64,000 bases of DNA, taken from contig JANQPY010000012.1 of assembly GCA_028285245.1 (NCBI GenBank), forward strand, positions 54,327 through 118,326. The letters are read 5' to 3'. This DNA is from Gammaproteobacteria bacterium. GTDB lineage: Bacteria > Pseudomonadota > Gammaproteobacteria > Steroidobacterales > GCA-2729495. Both the position numbers and the translations under genes were made by a program. The notes under the pieces are model-generated. The model saw only the letters and a list, made by a program, of their open reading frames with translations, had not been told where the DNA came from and ran no database searches. Of this stretch, positions 41,502 through 50,347 are shown one piece after another (within the stretch, counting starts at the first letter, position 1; every line of letters starts with the position of its first letter).

Positions 41502-42914
41502 ATGGGAAAGCATCTGCCCCTGATCATGCTGGCGGCGACCATCGCACTGCCCGGCGCCGCGAACAGCGAAGATCTGCTGGAAATTTACCAGCAGGCGCTG
41601 CGCAGCGATCCCCTGCTGAGAGAGGCAGAAGCGAACCGGCTGGCGACACGGGAGGGCCAACCCCAGGCTATCGGTGCCCTGCTGCCGCAGCTCGATGCCA
41701 ATGCTAATTTCCGCGACAGCGAAAGCGACGGCGTTATTACCACTCAGTTCCGTGCAGAGACAGCACTCCGAACTTTTGACGACGAGGAGGACGGCTGGTC
41801 CTGGGATGTCACGCTACGACAGACGTTGTTTCGCTGGGATCAGTTCGCGGAACTGAAGAAGGCCAGCCGGGAAGTCGCGCAAGCCGAGGTAGACTATGCA
41901 GCGGCTGAACAGGATTTGATCACCCGAGTGGCAACCGCGTACTTCAATGTGCTCGCTGCCCAGGACACGCTCGCGTCAGAGCAAGCCGCAAAGGAAGCGA
42001 TCGGGCGGCAACTCGAGCAGGCACAAAAGCGCTTCGAGGTGGGTTTGATCGCCATCACTGACGTGCAGGAGGCACAGGCAGGCTTCGATGAGGCGGTCGC
42101 TGCCGAAATCGTGGCCAAGCGCAGCCTTGCCAACCAGCGCGAGCTGCTGCGCGAGGTAACCGGGCAGTACACCGAGGAGCTCGCCACCCCCAGGGTCGGA
42201 TTTCCCCTGCTGGCACCGGTGCCGGAAATCGAAAGCGAATGGGTCGAGCAAGCCAAGATGCAGAATCCTGAGCTGCTGTCAGCCGAGCTGGGTGCGGAGA
42301 TCGCGAAGCGTGAGGTCGATATTGCCCGCAGCGGACATCTTCCAACAGTTGATCTAGTCGCAACCTACACGGAACAAGACGTTACTGGCTCGAGTACGAC
42401 CCCGGATATGATGGGTGTGTTGAACACGGCTCCCACTGGACGCGATATTAGCGATACAACGCTATCCGTACAGTTCGCCGTTCCGCTGTTTGCAGGGGGC
42501 GCGACAAAGTCGCGAGTTAAACAGGCGGCTTACCGCTCACGTGCTGCGCGGGAGACTCTCGAACGGGTGGTTCGCGAAACGGAACGCGAAACTCGCGACG
42601 CTTATCTCGGGGTGATTTCGGAGATTTCACGCGTAAAGGCACTCAAGCAGGCGCTGGAGTCTGCCCGCACGGCATTACAGGCCACCGAGGCCGGATTTGA
42701 GGTCGGCACGCGAACGACGGTGGACGTGCTGGACGCACGCCGCGCGCTGTTTCTCGCCGAAACTAACTATGCGCGCAGCCGCTATGACTACATTATTAAT
42801 GTGCTGTTGCTGAAGCAGGCAGCTGGCACGCTCAGCGAGGCAGATCTTGTTGAAGTCAACGGCTGGTTGACCGAAGTCGCTCAACCGGATGCAGAGGCTG
42901 GCAACAGCGGCTGA
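41502..42914 (+). CDS. tolC: TolC-family outer-membrane efflux protein
   Basis: Trimeric outer-membrane channel for tripartite efflux pumps and type I secretion. The 470 residues start with a signal peptide (cleavage near ANS-E, 22-23). They hold two homologous halves of the OEP repeat: LLEIYQQALRSDPLLREAEA with ITDVQEAQAGFDEAVA, and RSGHLPTVDLVATYTEQ with VGTRTTVDVLDARRALF. The last 34 bases overlap the end of waaA on the opposite strand. It is 120 bases after the pcm-like gene. Confidence 0.95.
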   Translation: MGKHLPLIMLAATIALPGAANSEDLLEIYQQALRSDPLLREAEANRLATREGQPQAIGALLPQLDANANFRDSESDGVITTQFRAETALRTFDDEEDGWSWDVTLRQTLFRWDQFAELKKASREVAQAEVDYAAAEQDLITRVATAYFNVLAAQDTLASEQAAKEAIGRQLEQAQKRFEVGLIAITDVQEAQAGFDEAVAAEIVAKRSLANQRELLREVTGQYTEELATPRVGFPLLAPVPEIESEWVEQAKMQNPELLSAELGAEIAKREVDIARSGHLPTVDLVATYTEQDVTGSSTTPDMMGVLNTAPTGRDISDTTLSVQFAVPLFAGGATKSRVKQAAYRSRAARETLERVVRETERETRDAYLGVISEISRVKALKQALESARTALQATEAGFEVGTRTTVDVLDARRALFLAETNYARSRYDYIINVLLLKQAAGTLSEADLVEVNGWLTEVAQPDAEAGNSG

Positions 42915-44161
42915 AGCATTTTCAATAAACGCTTGAGCGCGCCGCGGTTCCCGGCCACCACCCGCTGACCGGCCGAGCCTCTTCTGGCCCGCTCGTCCGG
43001 GTCATTCAGCAAGCGAAGTACACTCGCGGCCAGCGACTCTGCATCGCTGACCAGCTCCACCGCCCCACTTTCGCTAAATAGCTCCGCGATATCTGCGGCA
43101 TTAAAGTTGTGCGGACCTGCGACGACCGGTATCGATAGCGCGGCTGGCTCCAACAGATTGTGGCCACCGATTGCTACCAGGCTGCCGCCAACAAAGGCCA
43201 CATCGGCGGCGGCATAAAGGGTCGTCAATTCGCCCATGCTGTCACCGAGAAACACCTTTGTGTCAGCAGCACAAACGACACCGCTGCTGCGCGTGACATA
43301 GGGCATGCCGGTAGCCCCAATCTCATCGGCAACAGCCTCAAACCGCTCGGGGTGGCGCGGCACAAGCAATAGCAACGCGTCGGGTTGCCGCTGCAGCACC
43401 AGTTCGTGCGCAGCGAGCACTTGCGCCTCCTCGCCTTCGTGCGTGCTGGCTGCGATCCAGACCGGACGATCGGGTGCATGCGCTGACCGCAGCTCGCTGC
43501 CCAGCGCCGTCGTATCGGCAGGTAACTCAAAATCAAACTTGATATTGCCGGTGACGTGCGTCCGTTCGGAACTCGCACCCAACGAGCGGAAGCGTTCGGC
43601 ATCCGCCGAAGTTTGCGCCGCGATGACGATGCCGTGAGACAAGGTTTCCTTAAACAACGAAACCAGCCGCCGATAGCCACGCACCGAGCGCGGCGAGACC
43701 CGGGCGCTGGCGAGCACGAGCGGTATGTTCCGGCTGCCGCATTCGTTGTAAAGGTTTGGCCACAGCTCGGTCTCCATGATGATCGCGAGCTGTGGCCGCG
43801 ACCAGTCGAGAAAGCGTCTTACCGAGCTGACTGCATCGTAGGGCAGATAGCTGTGCGCTACACGCTCGCCAAACAGCTCCAGCACGCGCGCAGAACCGGT
43901 GGGCGTCATCGTCGTCACCACAAGCGGCGTATCCGGATGGCGGGCCTGCAGCTCGCGAATCAGCGCGGCGGCCGCCTGCACCTCCCCAACAGAAACCGCA
44001 TGGATCCAGATACTGTCCCGGTTGAGCCGCGGCATACCGAACCCAAACCGTTCGCCAATACGCTGGCGGTACTCTGGGTTGAGCCGGCTACGCCACAACA
44101 GGTGCACAAGAAAGGCGGGAAGCAACAAGTAGGTGAGCAGCGCGTAGATGAAGCGCATCAC
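42881..44161 (-). CDS. waaA: KDO transferase WaaA
   Basis: Adds KDO residues to lipid IVA on the cytoplasmic face of the inner membrane. The 426 residues begin with one membrane helix (YALLTYLLLPAFLVHLLW). The GT-30 N-terminal domain has the catalytic Glu region WIHAVSVGEVQAAAAL and METELWPNLYNEC; the C-terminal domain has VGGSLVAIGGHNLLEPAAL. Convergent with tolC. It uses the KDO made by kdsD/kdsC in this window. The 167-base gap towards hldE shows no feature I can name. Confidence 0.96.
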   Translation of the reverse strand: MMRFIYALLTYLLLPAFLVHLLWRSRLNPEYRQRIGERFGFGMPRLNRDSIWIHAVSVGEVQAAAALIRELQARHPDTPLVVTTMTPTGSARVLELFGERVAHSYLPYDAVSSVRRFLDWSRPQLAIIMETELWPNLYNECGSRNIPLVLASARVSPRSVRGYRRLVSLFKETLSHGIVIAAQTSADAERFRSLGASSERTHVTGNIKFDFELPADTTALGSELRSAHAPDRPVWIAASTHEGEEAQVLAAHELVLQRQPDALLLLVPRHPERFEAVADEIGATGMPYVTRSSGVVCAADTKVFLGDSMGELTTLYAAADVAFVGGSLVAIGGHNLLEPAALSIPVVAGPHNFNAADIAELFSESGAVELVSDAESLAASVLRLLNDPDERARRGSAGQRVVAGNRGALKRLLKMLQPLLPASASG

Positions 44162-44328
44162 AAACTCGTCACGACGATGCGCCGGGCAGGCTGTTCAGGA
44201 ATTCTCAGGCGAGGGTAACGTGGGCAGCGCAACGGCAACCAAACACAGCGTGTGTGCCGATACGTAAGCCTCAGTTTTAACACATCAAGCGGGTTCACAA
44301 CGAAGTAGCGGACCGGCTGAGAGTTTTG

Positions 44329-45753
44329 TTAGCTCAGCTGGCGAATTGCAGCCAGGATGCCGGTAGTAGAACGGCCCTCCCGAAAGCTCAGCACCTCAAC
44401 GGTGCCACCGTTTTCGAGCACGGCGCGGCCACCAGCGATCTCCTCAGGCCGATAGTCCCCGCCTTTAACCAGCACGTCGGGCAACACTTCGGCAATCAAG
44501 TCTGCGGGTGTGTCTTCGGAAAACGGCACAACCCAGTCGACCGAGGCCAGGCCCGCCAATACCGCCATGCGATCCTCCAGCGTATTGATCGGCCGGCCGG
44601 CACCCTTAAGCCGAGTCACTGACGCATCGTCATTCACTGCAACCAGTAGTCGGTCGCCGCGCGCCTTGGCCTCTTCCAGGTACGTCACGTGACCCGTATG
44701 CAGAATGTCGAAGCAACCGTTAGTCATTACCAGGCGTTCCCCACGGGCACGGCTTTCATCGGCTACCCGAGCGGCTTCTGGCCTGCTCAACAGGCCGCGC
44801 CCGCCCTGGCCCGATTGATGTAACGCGAGCCGCAATTCCGCAGGTGTTACGGTCGCCACGCCGATCTTCCGCACTACCAGACCTGCTGCAAGGTTCGCCA
44901 GGGCGGCGGCAGTCACGACATCCTGACCTGCCGCAATACCCGCCGCCAGCGTTGCAATCACGGTATCGCCCGCACCCGTGACATCGAATACCTCACGCGT
45001 CCGGGCCGGCTGCAAAACGGTCTCTGTTTCGGAGACGACCAGCATGCCGCGTTCGCTTAACGTGACGATCAGGGCTTCCAGCTCCAGCTCGCCGCGCAGC
45101 TGCCTGGCTCGACTAACCAGATCGTCATCGTCCTGCGCCTGCCCTGCGACTGCTTCAAACTCGGCGCGATTGGGCGTCAGGAGCGTGGCACCGCGGTATT
45201 TCTCAAAGTCCGTGCCTTTCGGATCGACCAGCACCGGCACCTGGCGCTGACGGCACGCCGCAATCAGCGCCTGAGCATCTGCGACAGTGCCCTTGCCGTA
45301 ATCTGAAATCACGCAGCTGCCCTGCCCGTCCAGCATCGTGTCGAACCGGGCCGCCAGCGGCGCGGCATCATCGGGCGCGAAAAAATCTTCTGTGTCCAGT
45401 CGGATGAGCTGCTGATTGCGGCTCAGCACGCGCAGCTTGGTAATGGTGGGCCGGGTGGCAGCCTTGAGTGGCTGACACTGAATGTTGGCAGCCTCAAGCA
45501 AATCGACCAGCAGCCGACCATTCTCGTCGTCGCCGATCAAGCCGGAAACCTGAGTCTCCACCCCGAGACTGGAGAGATTGACGGCCACGTTAGCCGCGCC
45601 GCCAGCGCGCCGTTCATGGCCGGTAACCTGAACAACCGGCACGGGTGCTTCAGGAGAGATTCTGGAGGTTGGCCCGAACCAGTACTGGTCGAGCATCAGA
45701 TCCCCGACCACAAGTACTTTTACGGCGGCGAGATCAGGAACCGTGAGACTCAT
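44329..45753 (-). CDS. hldE: Bifunctional heptose 7-phosphate kinase / heptose 1-phosphate adenylyltransferase
   Basis: Performs two steps of ADP-heptose synthesis for the LPS core. The 474 residues split into a PfkB-type kinase (about 1-310, with VVGDLMLDQYW, RAGGAANVAVNL and the catalytic DVTGAGDTVIATLA) and a nucleotidyltransferase (about 340-474, with VMTNGCFDILHTGHV). The latter carries HxGH as HTGH and ends EGRSTTGILAAIRQL. It acts on the product of GmhA; the intermediate phosphatase GmhB is not in the window. Confidence 0.97.
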   Translation of the reverse strand: MSLTVPDLAAVKVLVVGDLMLDQYWFGPTSRISPEAPVPVVQVTGHERRAGGAANVAVNLSSLGVETQVSGLIGDDENGRLLVDLLEAANIQCQPLKAATRPTITKLRVLSRNQQLIRLDTEDFFAPDDAAPLAARFDTMLDGQGSCVISDYGKGTVADAQALIAACRQRQVPVLVDPKGTDFEKYRGATLLTPNRAEFEAVAGQAQDDDDLVSRARQLRGELELEALIVTLSERGMLVVSETETVLQPARTREVFDVTGAGDTVIATLAAGIAAGQDVVTAAALANLAAGLVVRKIGVATVTPAELRLALHQSGQGGRGLLSRPEAARVADESRARGERLVMTNGCFDILHTGHVTYLEEAKARGDRLLVAVNDDASVTRLKGAGRPINTLEDRMAVLAGLASVDWVVPFSEDTPADLIAEVLPDVLVKGGDYRPEEIAGGRAVLENGGTVEVLSFREGRSTTGILAAIRQLS

Positions 45754-45846
45754 GCAAATGCCATCATCGCCGAAAGTGGCGGGATGTTAGCACGCAGGCG
45801 TTATTCCGCTGGCAGCTGCCGCAACGGCGGCTGGCTCAGAGACAGG

Positions 45847-46557
45847 TCAGCCGCACTTCGACTCGCCGCAATTCAGACAGGTCATGCAGCCGTCCATAAG
45901 TACTGCTGCGGCCACATTGCATTTACCACAGAGCTGCGCCCCCTCGGGGAACTCGTTCTTGGCGAACGCATCGGCTTGCCTGGACTGTTCTTCGAACTCG
46001 CGCCGCTTCGCTGCAATCAGTTCCTTCTGATGCTCATCCAGCGTGTCCTTGGGCAGCAAGCCAATGAACTGCAGATGCTTCTCCACAATGTGCCCGAGTT
46101 CGGCAATGATAGACGGCATGAAATTGCCGCCGGGCTGCCAGTAGCCGCCGCGTGGATCGAACACCGCTTTGAGCTCATCGACGATAAAGGTGACATCGCC
46201 ACCCTTACGAAAAACCGCCGACATGATGCGCGTCAGCGCCACGATCCACTGATAGTGATCGAGATTCTTCGAGTTGATGAAGATCTCGAAAGGCCGGCGG
46301 GTCTCGAACTCAGTGTCGGGATTCAGAATCAGGTCGTTAATCGTCACATACATCGCGTGATCGGAGACCGGCGTTTTCACTTTGTATGTTGAGCCGCGGA
46401 GCATTTCCGGCCGCTCAAGCTTCTCGTGCATACGTACAACTTTGCCATCCGCGCTGGTCTCGAGCACCGGCAAAGGCTTGTTCTCCGGCGCCGCCGCTTC
46501 ACCACCGGTATCAACCCGGTAGTCGACGATCCTTTTACTAATTTTCAGTTCCGCCAT
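45847..46557 (-). CDS. nrdJb: Class II ribonucleotide reductase, small split subunit (NrdJb)
   Basis: C-terminal partner of the B12-dependent reductase. The 236 residues include the TSCPD-type region (TYKVKTPVSDHAMYVTINDLI, here as TYKVKTPVSDHAMYVTIND; then FIVDELKAVFDP). A cysteine-rich tail follows: CGKCN, MDGCMTCLNCGESKCG. The tail probably binds zinc and supplies the redox cysteines that re-reduce the active site. The split into nrdJa and nrdJb is known from Pseudomonas aeruginosa. The gene starts 50 bases after nrdJa. Confidence 0.9.
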   Translation of the reverse strand: MAELKISKRIVDYRVDTGGEAAAPENKPLPVLETSADGKVVRMHEKLERPEMLRGSTYKVKTPVSDHAMYVTINDLILNPDTEFETRRPFEIFINSKNLDHYQWIVALTRIMSAVFRKGGDVTFIVDELKAVFDPRGGYWQPGGNFMPSIIAELGHIVEKHLQFIGLLPKDTLDEHQKELIAAKRREFEEQSRQADAFAKNEFPEGAQLCGKCNVAAAVLMDGCMTCLNCGESKCG

Positions 46558-46607
46558 GATGGTTCTCGTCCTGTCTCTTGTCCTTGCAGAAGCGGCAGTG
46601 CCGCGAC

Positions 46608-49600
46608 TTAAAACTTGCCGTAATAACCTTCTTTTAGCGCGTCGAACAGGTTAGCCGCGGTGTGCAGTTCACCGTCGTATTCAATTTCCTCGTCACCTTT
46701 CGCCTGCACTTCCGTGCCGTCTTCCAGCACAAAGGTGTAGGTGGTGTTCTTCAGATCTTTCTCCTTAACCAGCACGCCCTGGAAGGCTTCCGGATTAAAC
46801 CGGAATGTAGTGCAGCCTTTGAGGCCCTGCTCATGCGCGTAGAGATAGATATCTTTGAAGGGTTCGTACGCAAAATCCGTGGGCACATTCGCTGTCTTGG
46901 ATATGGATGAATCAACCCAGGTCTGCGCAGCCGCCTGAATATCCACGTGCTGAGTCGGTGTGATGTCGTCAGCCGTTACAAAATAGTCCGGCAGCGTCTG
47001 CTCGCTGTCTTCGCCAGCGGGCATGGCCTGAGCATCCACCAGACTCCGATAAGCCAACAGCTCAAAAGAAAACACGTCGACCTTTTCCTTGGACTTGCGG
47101 CCTTCCCGGATCACGTTACGGAAGTAGTGATGCGCGAAGCTGGGTTCAATCCCGTTGCTGGCGTTGTTCGCCAGCGATAGTGAAATCGTACCGGTCGGTG
47201 CAATAGAGCTGTGATGGGTATATCGCGCCCCGGTTCGCTCGAGTTCTTTAACCAACTCCGGTGCGACCGTGGCAAGCCGCTGCATATAGCGGCTGTAACG
47301 GGCATGCAGCACCCGCCCGGGAATCTTGTCACCCACCTGCCAGCCTTCCTGGGCCATCTCGGGCCGCTTGCGCAGCATCTCCGGCGTCACCTGAAACTCT
47401 TCCAGCATGATTGGCGCCGGCCCTTTCTCCTGGGCCAGGTCCAGCGCAGTTTCCCAACCGGCCAATGCCAGTTCCCGGGAAACCCGCTCGGTAAATGCGA
47501 CTGATTCGCTGTCGCCGTACGACATGCGCAGCATCGTGACGGTCGAACCTAATCCTAAGAAACCCATACCGTGGCGGCGCTTGCGGAAAATTTCGCGGCG
47601 CTGCCCCTCCAGCGGCAGCCCGTTAATCTCGACCACGTTATCGAGCATCCGGCTGAACACCTTCACAACCTTGCGGAATTCTTCCCAGTCAAAGCTGGCC
47701 CGGTCAGTAAACGGGTCCTGCACGAACTTGGTGAGATTCACGGAACCCAACAGGCAGGAGCCGTAGGGCGGCAGCGGCTGCTCGCCGCAGTTATGGGCGT
47801 GCAGACCATTCGCATCAAAACTGTTGATGCCCGGAATCTGGCAGTCGTAGACCGGCTCGCTGCCCGCCGGCTCCACTGATTTCACACGTGCTACAAACCG
47901 CTCGCCAGCCCGTGCAACGGCGGGATGAACAAGCGCCCGCTTGAGTGCGGCTGACTTAAACTCATCGGTAAAGCCAATCAGGCGATGAAAACCATTCAGG
48001 CTCGCGCCACTAATCCACAGGCAGGCACCGGAAACTGCCGAACTACGCTGGCCGCTGCGCCGGGCCACAATGCCCAGTCTCAGCAACATGCGTTGCATAG
48101 TGGCAAGCTCAGATTCCAGACAGTCGGTGTAGCGAATACCCGGCCCAGCCTCGGCCGATTCAATCAGTTCGCCACGAAGGTCGAAACTGGCGCGCAGATA
48201 GCCGCGGTAGAACTCGCTTGAAGCCGACTCTATGCCCGGTCCAATAACAGATTGATCCGGATCGAGACCGAGCTCATCGAGCAGCGCGTTAAGCCGCGGG
48301 GCCGGCAACAGGTATTCCTCCTGATCCTGACGCCGCTGCCAGGGCGACACCGCACCGCCACCAAGCGCGGCTGCGGCTTCTGCCGCGGCGGCCATCACGG
48401 CGTCCGTAGCCTCCGGCATCGGCCCGTAAGACGAGTTAGCCGCGACCGACGCGCGCTGGAGTCCGATCATCGACTGATCGCGATCCGCCCGCCAGCTCTC
48501 ACCAGCGCGCAGCAGGCCCGCCAGATAACCGGGCGCCTCGCCCCATTCCTCGTGTTGCCCAGCCCATTCGCAATGCGCGCGATGATCGTTTAACAGCAAG
48601 CGGTCGCCGGCGTTCAATTCGCCTGCCGCGCACCATTCCGTCACGGTGTCTTCGCCCTCAAACCGGGTCACGCGGCGCAGTAAATGATCGGCTGTGAGGC
48701 GCAGACCAAAACCACCCGCAGTGACCACCCGCACCACTGCCTTCGTCGCGGTCTTGAAAAAACCGGCGTCCGTGGACGGCCATATCCGGCCGTCTACAAC
48801 CGCCTCAAAGCCTGTGCCTACCAGGTCCCCAACCTGCCGTGGTCCGGCGGCGGTTTGCACCCAGGTGTCAGCTGTCACACAGGGATTGGTGGCGCGAATG
48901 TTTTCGTCAAACCAGTTGTTGTTCAGCTCGTTGACGCGATCGATCAGCACGAAACCAGGTTCCGCGTAGTCGTAGGTGGAGGACATGATCATGTCCCACA
49001 GCCGGGTGGCACGAATCCGTCGGTAAATCAGGCAGGCAGTGCGGCCCTCCTCGTCGACGACATAGCCATCGTCCACCGGCCATTCCCGCCATAGAATCTT
49101 GTCCGTATCGGACAGGTCAATGTCACCGGCCTCAACCTCTTTGCGCGACACGGGGAACGACAGTGGCCATTCACGGTCTTTGCGCACCGCCTCGATGAAG
49201 TCGTCCGTCACCAACAGCGACAGATTGAACTGCCGCAGCCGCCCGTCCTCGCGCTTGGCGCGAATAAAGTCGAGCACGTCAGGATGGCCGACATCGAAAG
49301 TTCCCATTTGCGCGCCGCGGCGCCCACCGGCTGACGACACCGTGAAACACATCCGATCGTAGATATCCATGAACGACATGGGCCCGGACGTGAGCGCGCC
49401 AGCACCGGACACATAAGCGCCCTTGGGTCTCAGCGTGGAGAACTCATAGCCGATGCCGCAGCCGGCTTTAAGCGTGAGACCGGCCTCATGCACTTTATCG
49501 AGAATGTCGTGCATGGAGTCGGCAATGTTGCCCGACACGGTGCAATTGATTGTGGATGTAGCCGGTTTGTGTGCCTGGGCGCCAGCATTAGAGACAATGC

Positions 49601-49847
49601 GCCCGGCAGGAATGGCGCCGCGTCGCAGGGCCCAGACAAATTCCTCATGCCAATGGTCGCGATCTGCGGGGGCCTCGACCTCAGCCAGCGCATGGGCGAT
49701 GCGCTTGTAAGTATCGTCCATGGTCTCGTCGATGACGTCGCCCGTCTTCGCCTTGAGCCGATACTTCTTGTCCCAGATATCCATCGACGCTGCCTGAAAT
49801 TCGATGGCTGAAGTCTTCCGCTGACTTACCTGGACTGCATTTTTCAT
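46608..49847 (-). CDS. nrdJa: Adenosylcobalamin-dependent ribonucleotide reductase, large subunit with intein (NrdJa)
   Basis: Reduces ribonucleotides to deoxyribonucleotides using a thiyl radical generated from B12. The precursor has 1079 residues; residues 323-686 are an intein, leaving a 715-residue enzyme. Extein motifs include STINCTVSGN, LKAGCGIGYEF (C130, redox cysteine), the radical site NP/CGEQPLPPYGSC (C687 as thiyl cysteine, followed by the second redox cysteine) and SSIAPTGTISLSLANNASNG for substrate phosphate binding. Codon use in the intein looks like that of its host. It is transcribed from a TTGACA/TAATCT promoter with an NrdR-like box at the start site, so deoxyribonucleotide-responsive repression is expected. 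Confidence 0.96.
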   Translation of the reverse strand: MKNAVQVSQRKTSAIEFQAASMDIWDKKYRLKAKTGDVIDETMDDTYKRIAHALAEVEAPADRDHWHEEFVWALRRGAIPAGRIVSNAGAQAHKPATSTINCTVSGNIADSMHDILDKVHEAGLTLKAGCGIGYEFSTLRPKGAYVSGAGALTSGPMSFMDIYDRMCFTVSSAGGRRGAQMGTFDVGHPDVLDFIRAKREDGRLRQFNLSLLVTDDFIEAVRKDREWPLSFPVSRKEVEAGDIDLSDTDKILWREWPVDDGYVVDEEGRTACLIYRRIRATRLWDMIMSSTYDYAEPGFVLIDRVNELNNNWFDENIRATNPCVTADTWVQTAAGPRQVGDLVGTGFEAVVDGRIWPSTDAGFFKTATKAVVRVVTAGGFGLRLTADHLLRRVTRFEGEDTVTEWCAAGELNAGDRLLLNDHRAHCEWAGQHEEWGEAPGYLAGLLRAGESWRADRDQSMIGLQRASVAANSSYGPMPEATDAVMAAAAEAAAALGGGAVSPWQRRQDQEEYLLPAPRLNALLDELGLDPDQSVIGPGIESASSEFYRGYLRASFDLRGELIESAEAGPGIRYTDCLESELATMQRMLLRLGIVARRSGQRSSAVSGACLWISGASLNGFHRLIGFTDEFKSAALKRALVHPAVARAGERFVARVKSVEPAGSEPVYDCQIPGINSFDANGLHAHNCGEQPLPPYGSCLLGSVNLTKFVQDPFTDRASFDWEEFRKVVKVFSRMLDNVVEINGLPLEGQRREIFRKRRHGMGFLGLGSTVTMLRMSYGDSESVAFTERVSRELALAGWETALDLAQEKGPAPIMLEEFQVTPEMLRKRPEMAQEGWQVGDKIPGRVLHARYSRYMQRLATVAPELVKELERTGARYTHHSSIAPTGTISLSLANNASNGIEPSFAHHYFRNVIREGRKSKEKVDVFSFELLAYRSLVDAQAMPAGEDSEQTLPDYFVTADDITPTQHVDIQAAAQTWVDSSISKTANVPTDFAYEPFKDIYLYAHEQGLKGCTTFRFNPEAFQGVLVKEKDLKNTTYTFVLEDGTEVQAKGDEEIEYDGELHTAANLFDALKEGYYGKF
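47790..48881 (-). mobile_element. Intein in NrdJa (364 aa, degenerate homing endonuclease)
   Basis: Protein-splicing element within nrdJa, positions 323-686 of the precursor. Splicing block A begins CVTADTWVQTAAGPRQVGDL; block B has T63 and H66 in LRLTADH; blocks F and G are VYDCQIPGINSFDANG and HAHN, followed by Cys+1. All residues needed for Cys-type splicing are present. The middle has remnants of two LAGLIDADG helices: YLAGLLRAGE (119-128) and YLRASFDLRG (228-237). The catalytic acidic residue is replaced by Gly and Arg respectively, so homing activity is probably lost. The boundaries were set by the conserved extein sequence NP-CGEQ. Confidence 0.93.
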
Positions 49848-50008
49848 TGCGACAAAAACCCCATTGCGCTGTGGTGCAGACTGCGCTGTACCGTCAATAC
49901 GCGGTCACCCGTTCCCGGTATGGCCCCCTAGCACCGACACGAATTCCGCGGACACAGCTATTCCCTCGGTAGCTGGGGCCGATGCGGCGTTGCGGTGATA
50001 ATATGCCG

Positions 50009-50024
50009 ACACAAGATGTTGTGG
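50009..50024. promoter_or_regulatory. NrdR-type box at the nrdJ start site
   Basis: ACACAAGATGTTGTGG, a close match to the palindromic NrdR box ACACwATATATwGTGT. It lies just downstream of the predicted nrdJ transcription start (about 50029, minus strand), where binding would block transcription. The usual second box at 31-base spacing is not evident. nrdR itself is outside the window. Confidence 0.7.
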
Positions 50025-50035
50025 CGACGGTAGCT

Positions 50036-50064
50036 AGATTATGTCTCCACAATGCGTCTGTCAA
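50036..50064 (-). promoter_or_regulatory. Strong sigma-70 promoter of nrdJab
   Basis: Minus strand: consensus -35 TTGACA (50064-50059), 17-base spacer, -10 TAATCT (50041-50036). The implied leader is about 180 bases to the nrdJa ATG. Confidence 0.75.
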
Positions 50065-50185
50065 GGTTTTTCGCGCCTATCTTGTTGGGTTTTTAGTGTT
50101 TTAATATCAAATACTTACACCATTCTACACGGCTTCCGCGAGAACTGGCCCGTTCACTGTGCGGGTAAGCGGCTGTGAGCCTCAA

Positions 50186-50201
50186 ACACAACATATTGTG
50201 T
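50186..50201. promoter_or_regulatory. Second NrdR-type box
   Basis: ACACAACATATTGTGT matches the NrdR box more closely than the proximal site but lies about 155 bases upstream of the nrdJ start, so the two may cooperate by looping. On the plus strand its TTGTGT half overlaps a possible -35, with TATACG 16 bases further on. Control of the divergent protease gene is therefore also conceivable. Confidence 0.6.
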
Positions 50202-50238
50202 CTACTTATACGGAGGATATACGCAGGATTCCAGCTAC

Positions 50239-50258
50239 TTATCCACAGGTTATTCACG
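50239..50258 (+). promoter_or_regulatory. Two adjacent DnaA boxes
   Basis: TTATCCACA (50239-50247) is a perfect consensus DnaA box. TTATTCACG (50250-50258) has one mismatch in the last base and begins 11 bases further on. They lie in the 500-base region between nrdJa and the protease gene, which has no open reading frame of note and otherwise holds the promoter and NrdR boxes. DnaA control of ribonucleotide reductase genes is known for E. coli nrdAB. Confidence 0.65.
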
Positions 50259-50347
50259 ATCTGGCCGTGCCACCGCGCAGCTAGAACAACGGCCGAAACC
50301 CGCTAGAATCGCCAACCCACGCCTCTTTTCCTCAGGAACCCCAACGC

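Noticed and set aside
46558..46607. nrdJ split caused by a frameshift
   Set aside because: nrdJa and nrdJb are separated by 50 non-coding bases, each has its own start, and the same split is known in Pseudomonas.
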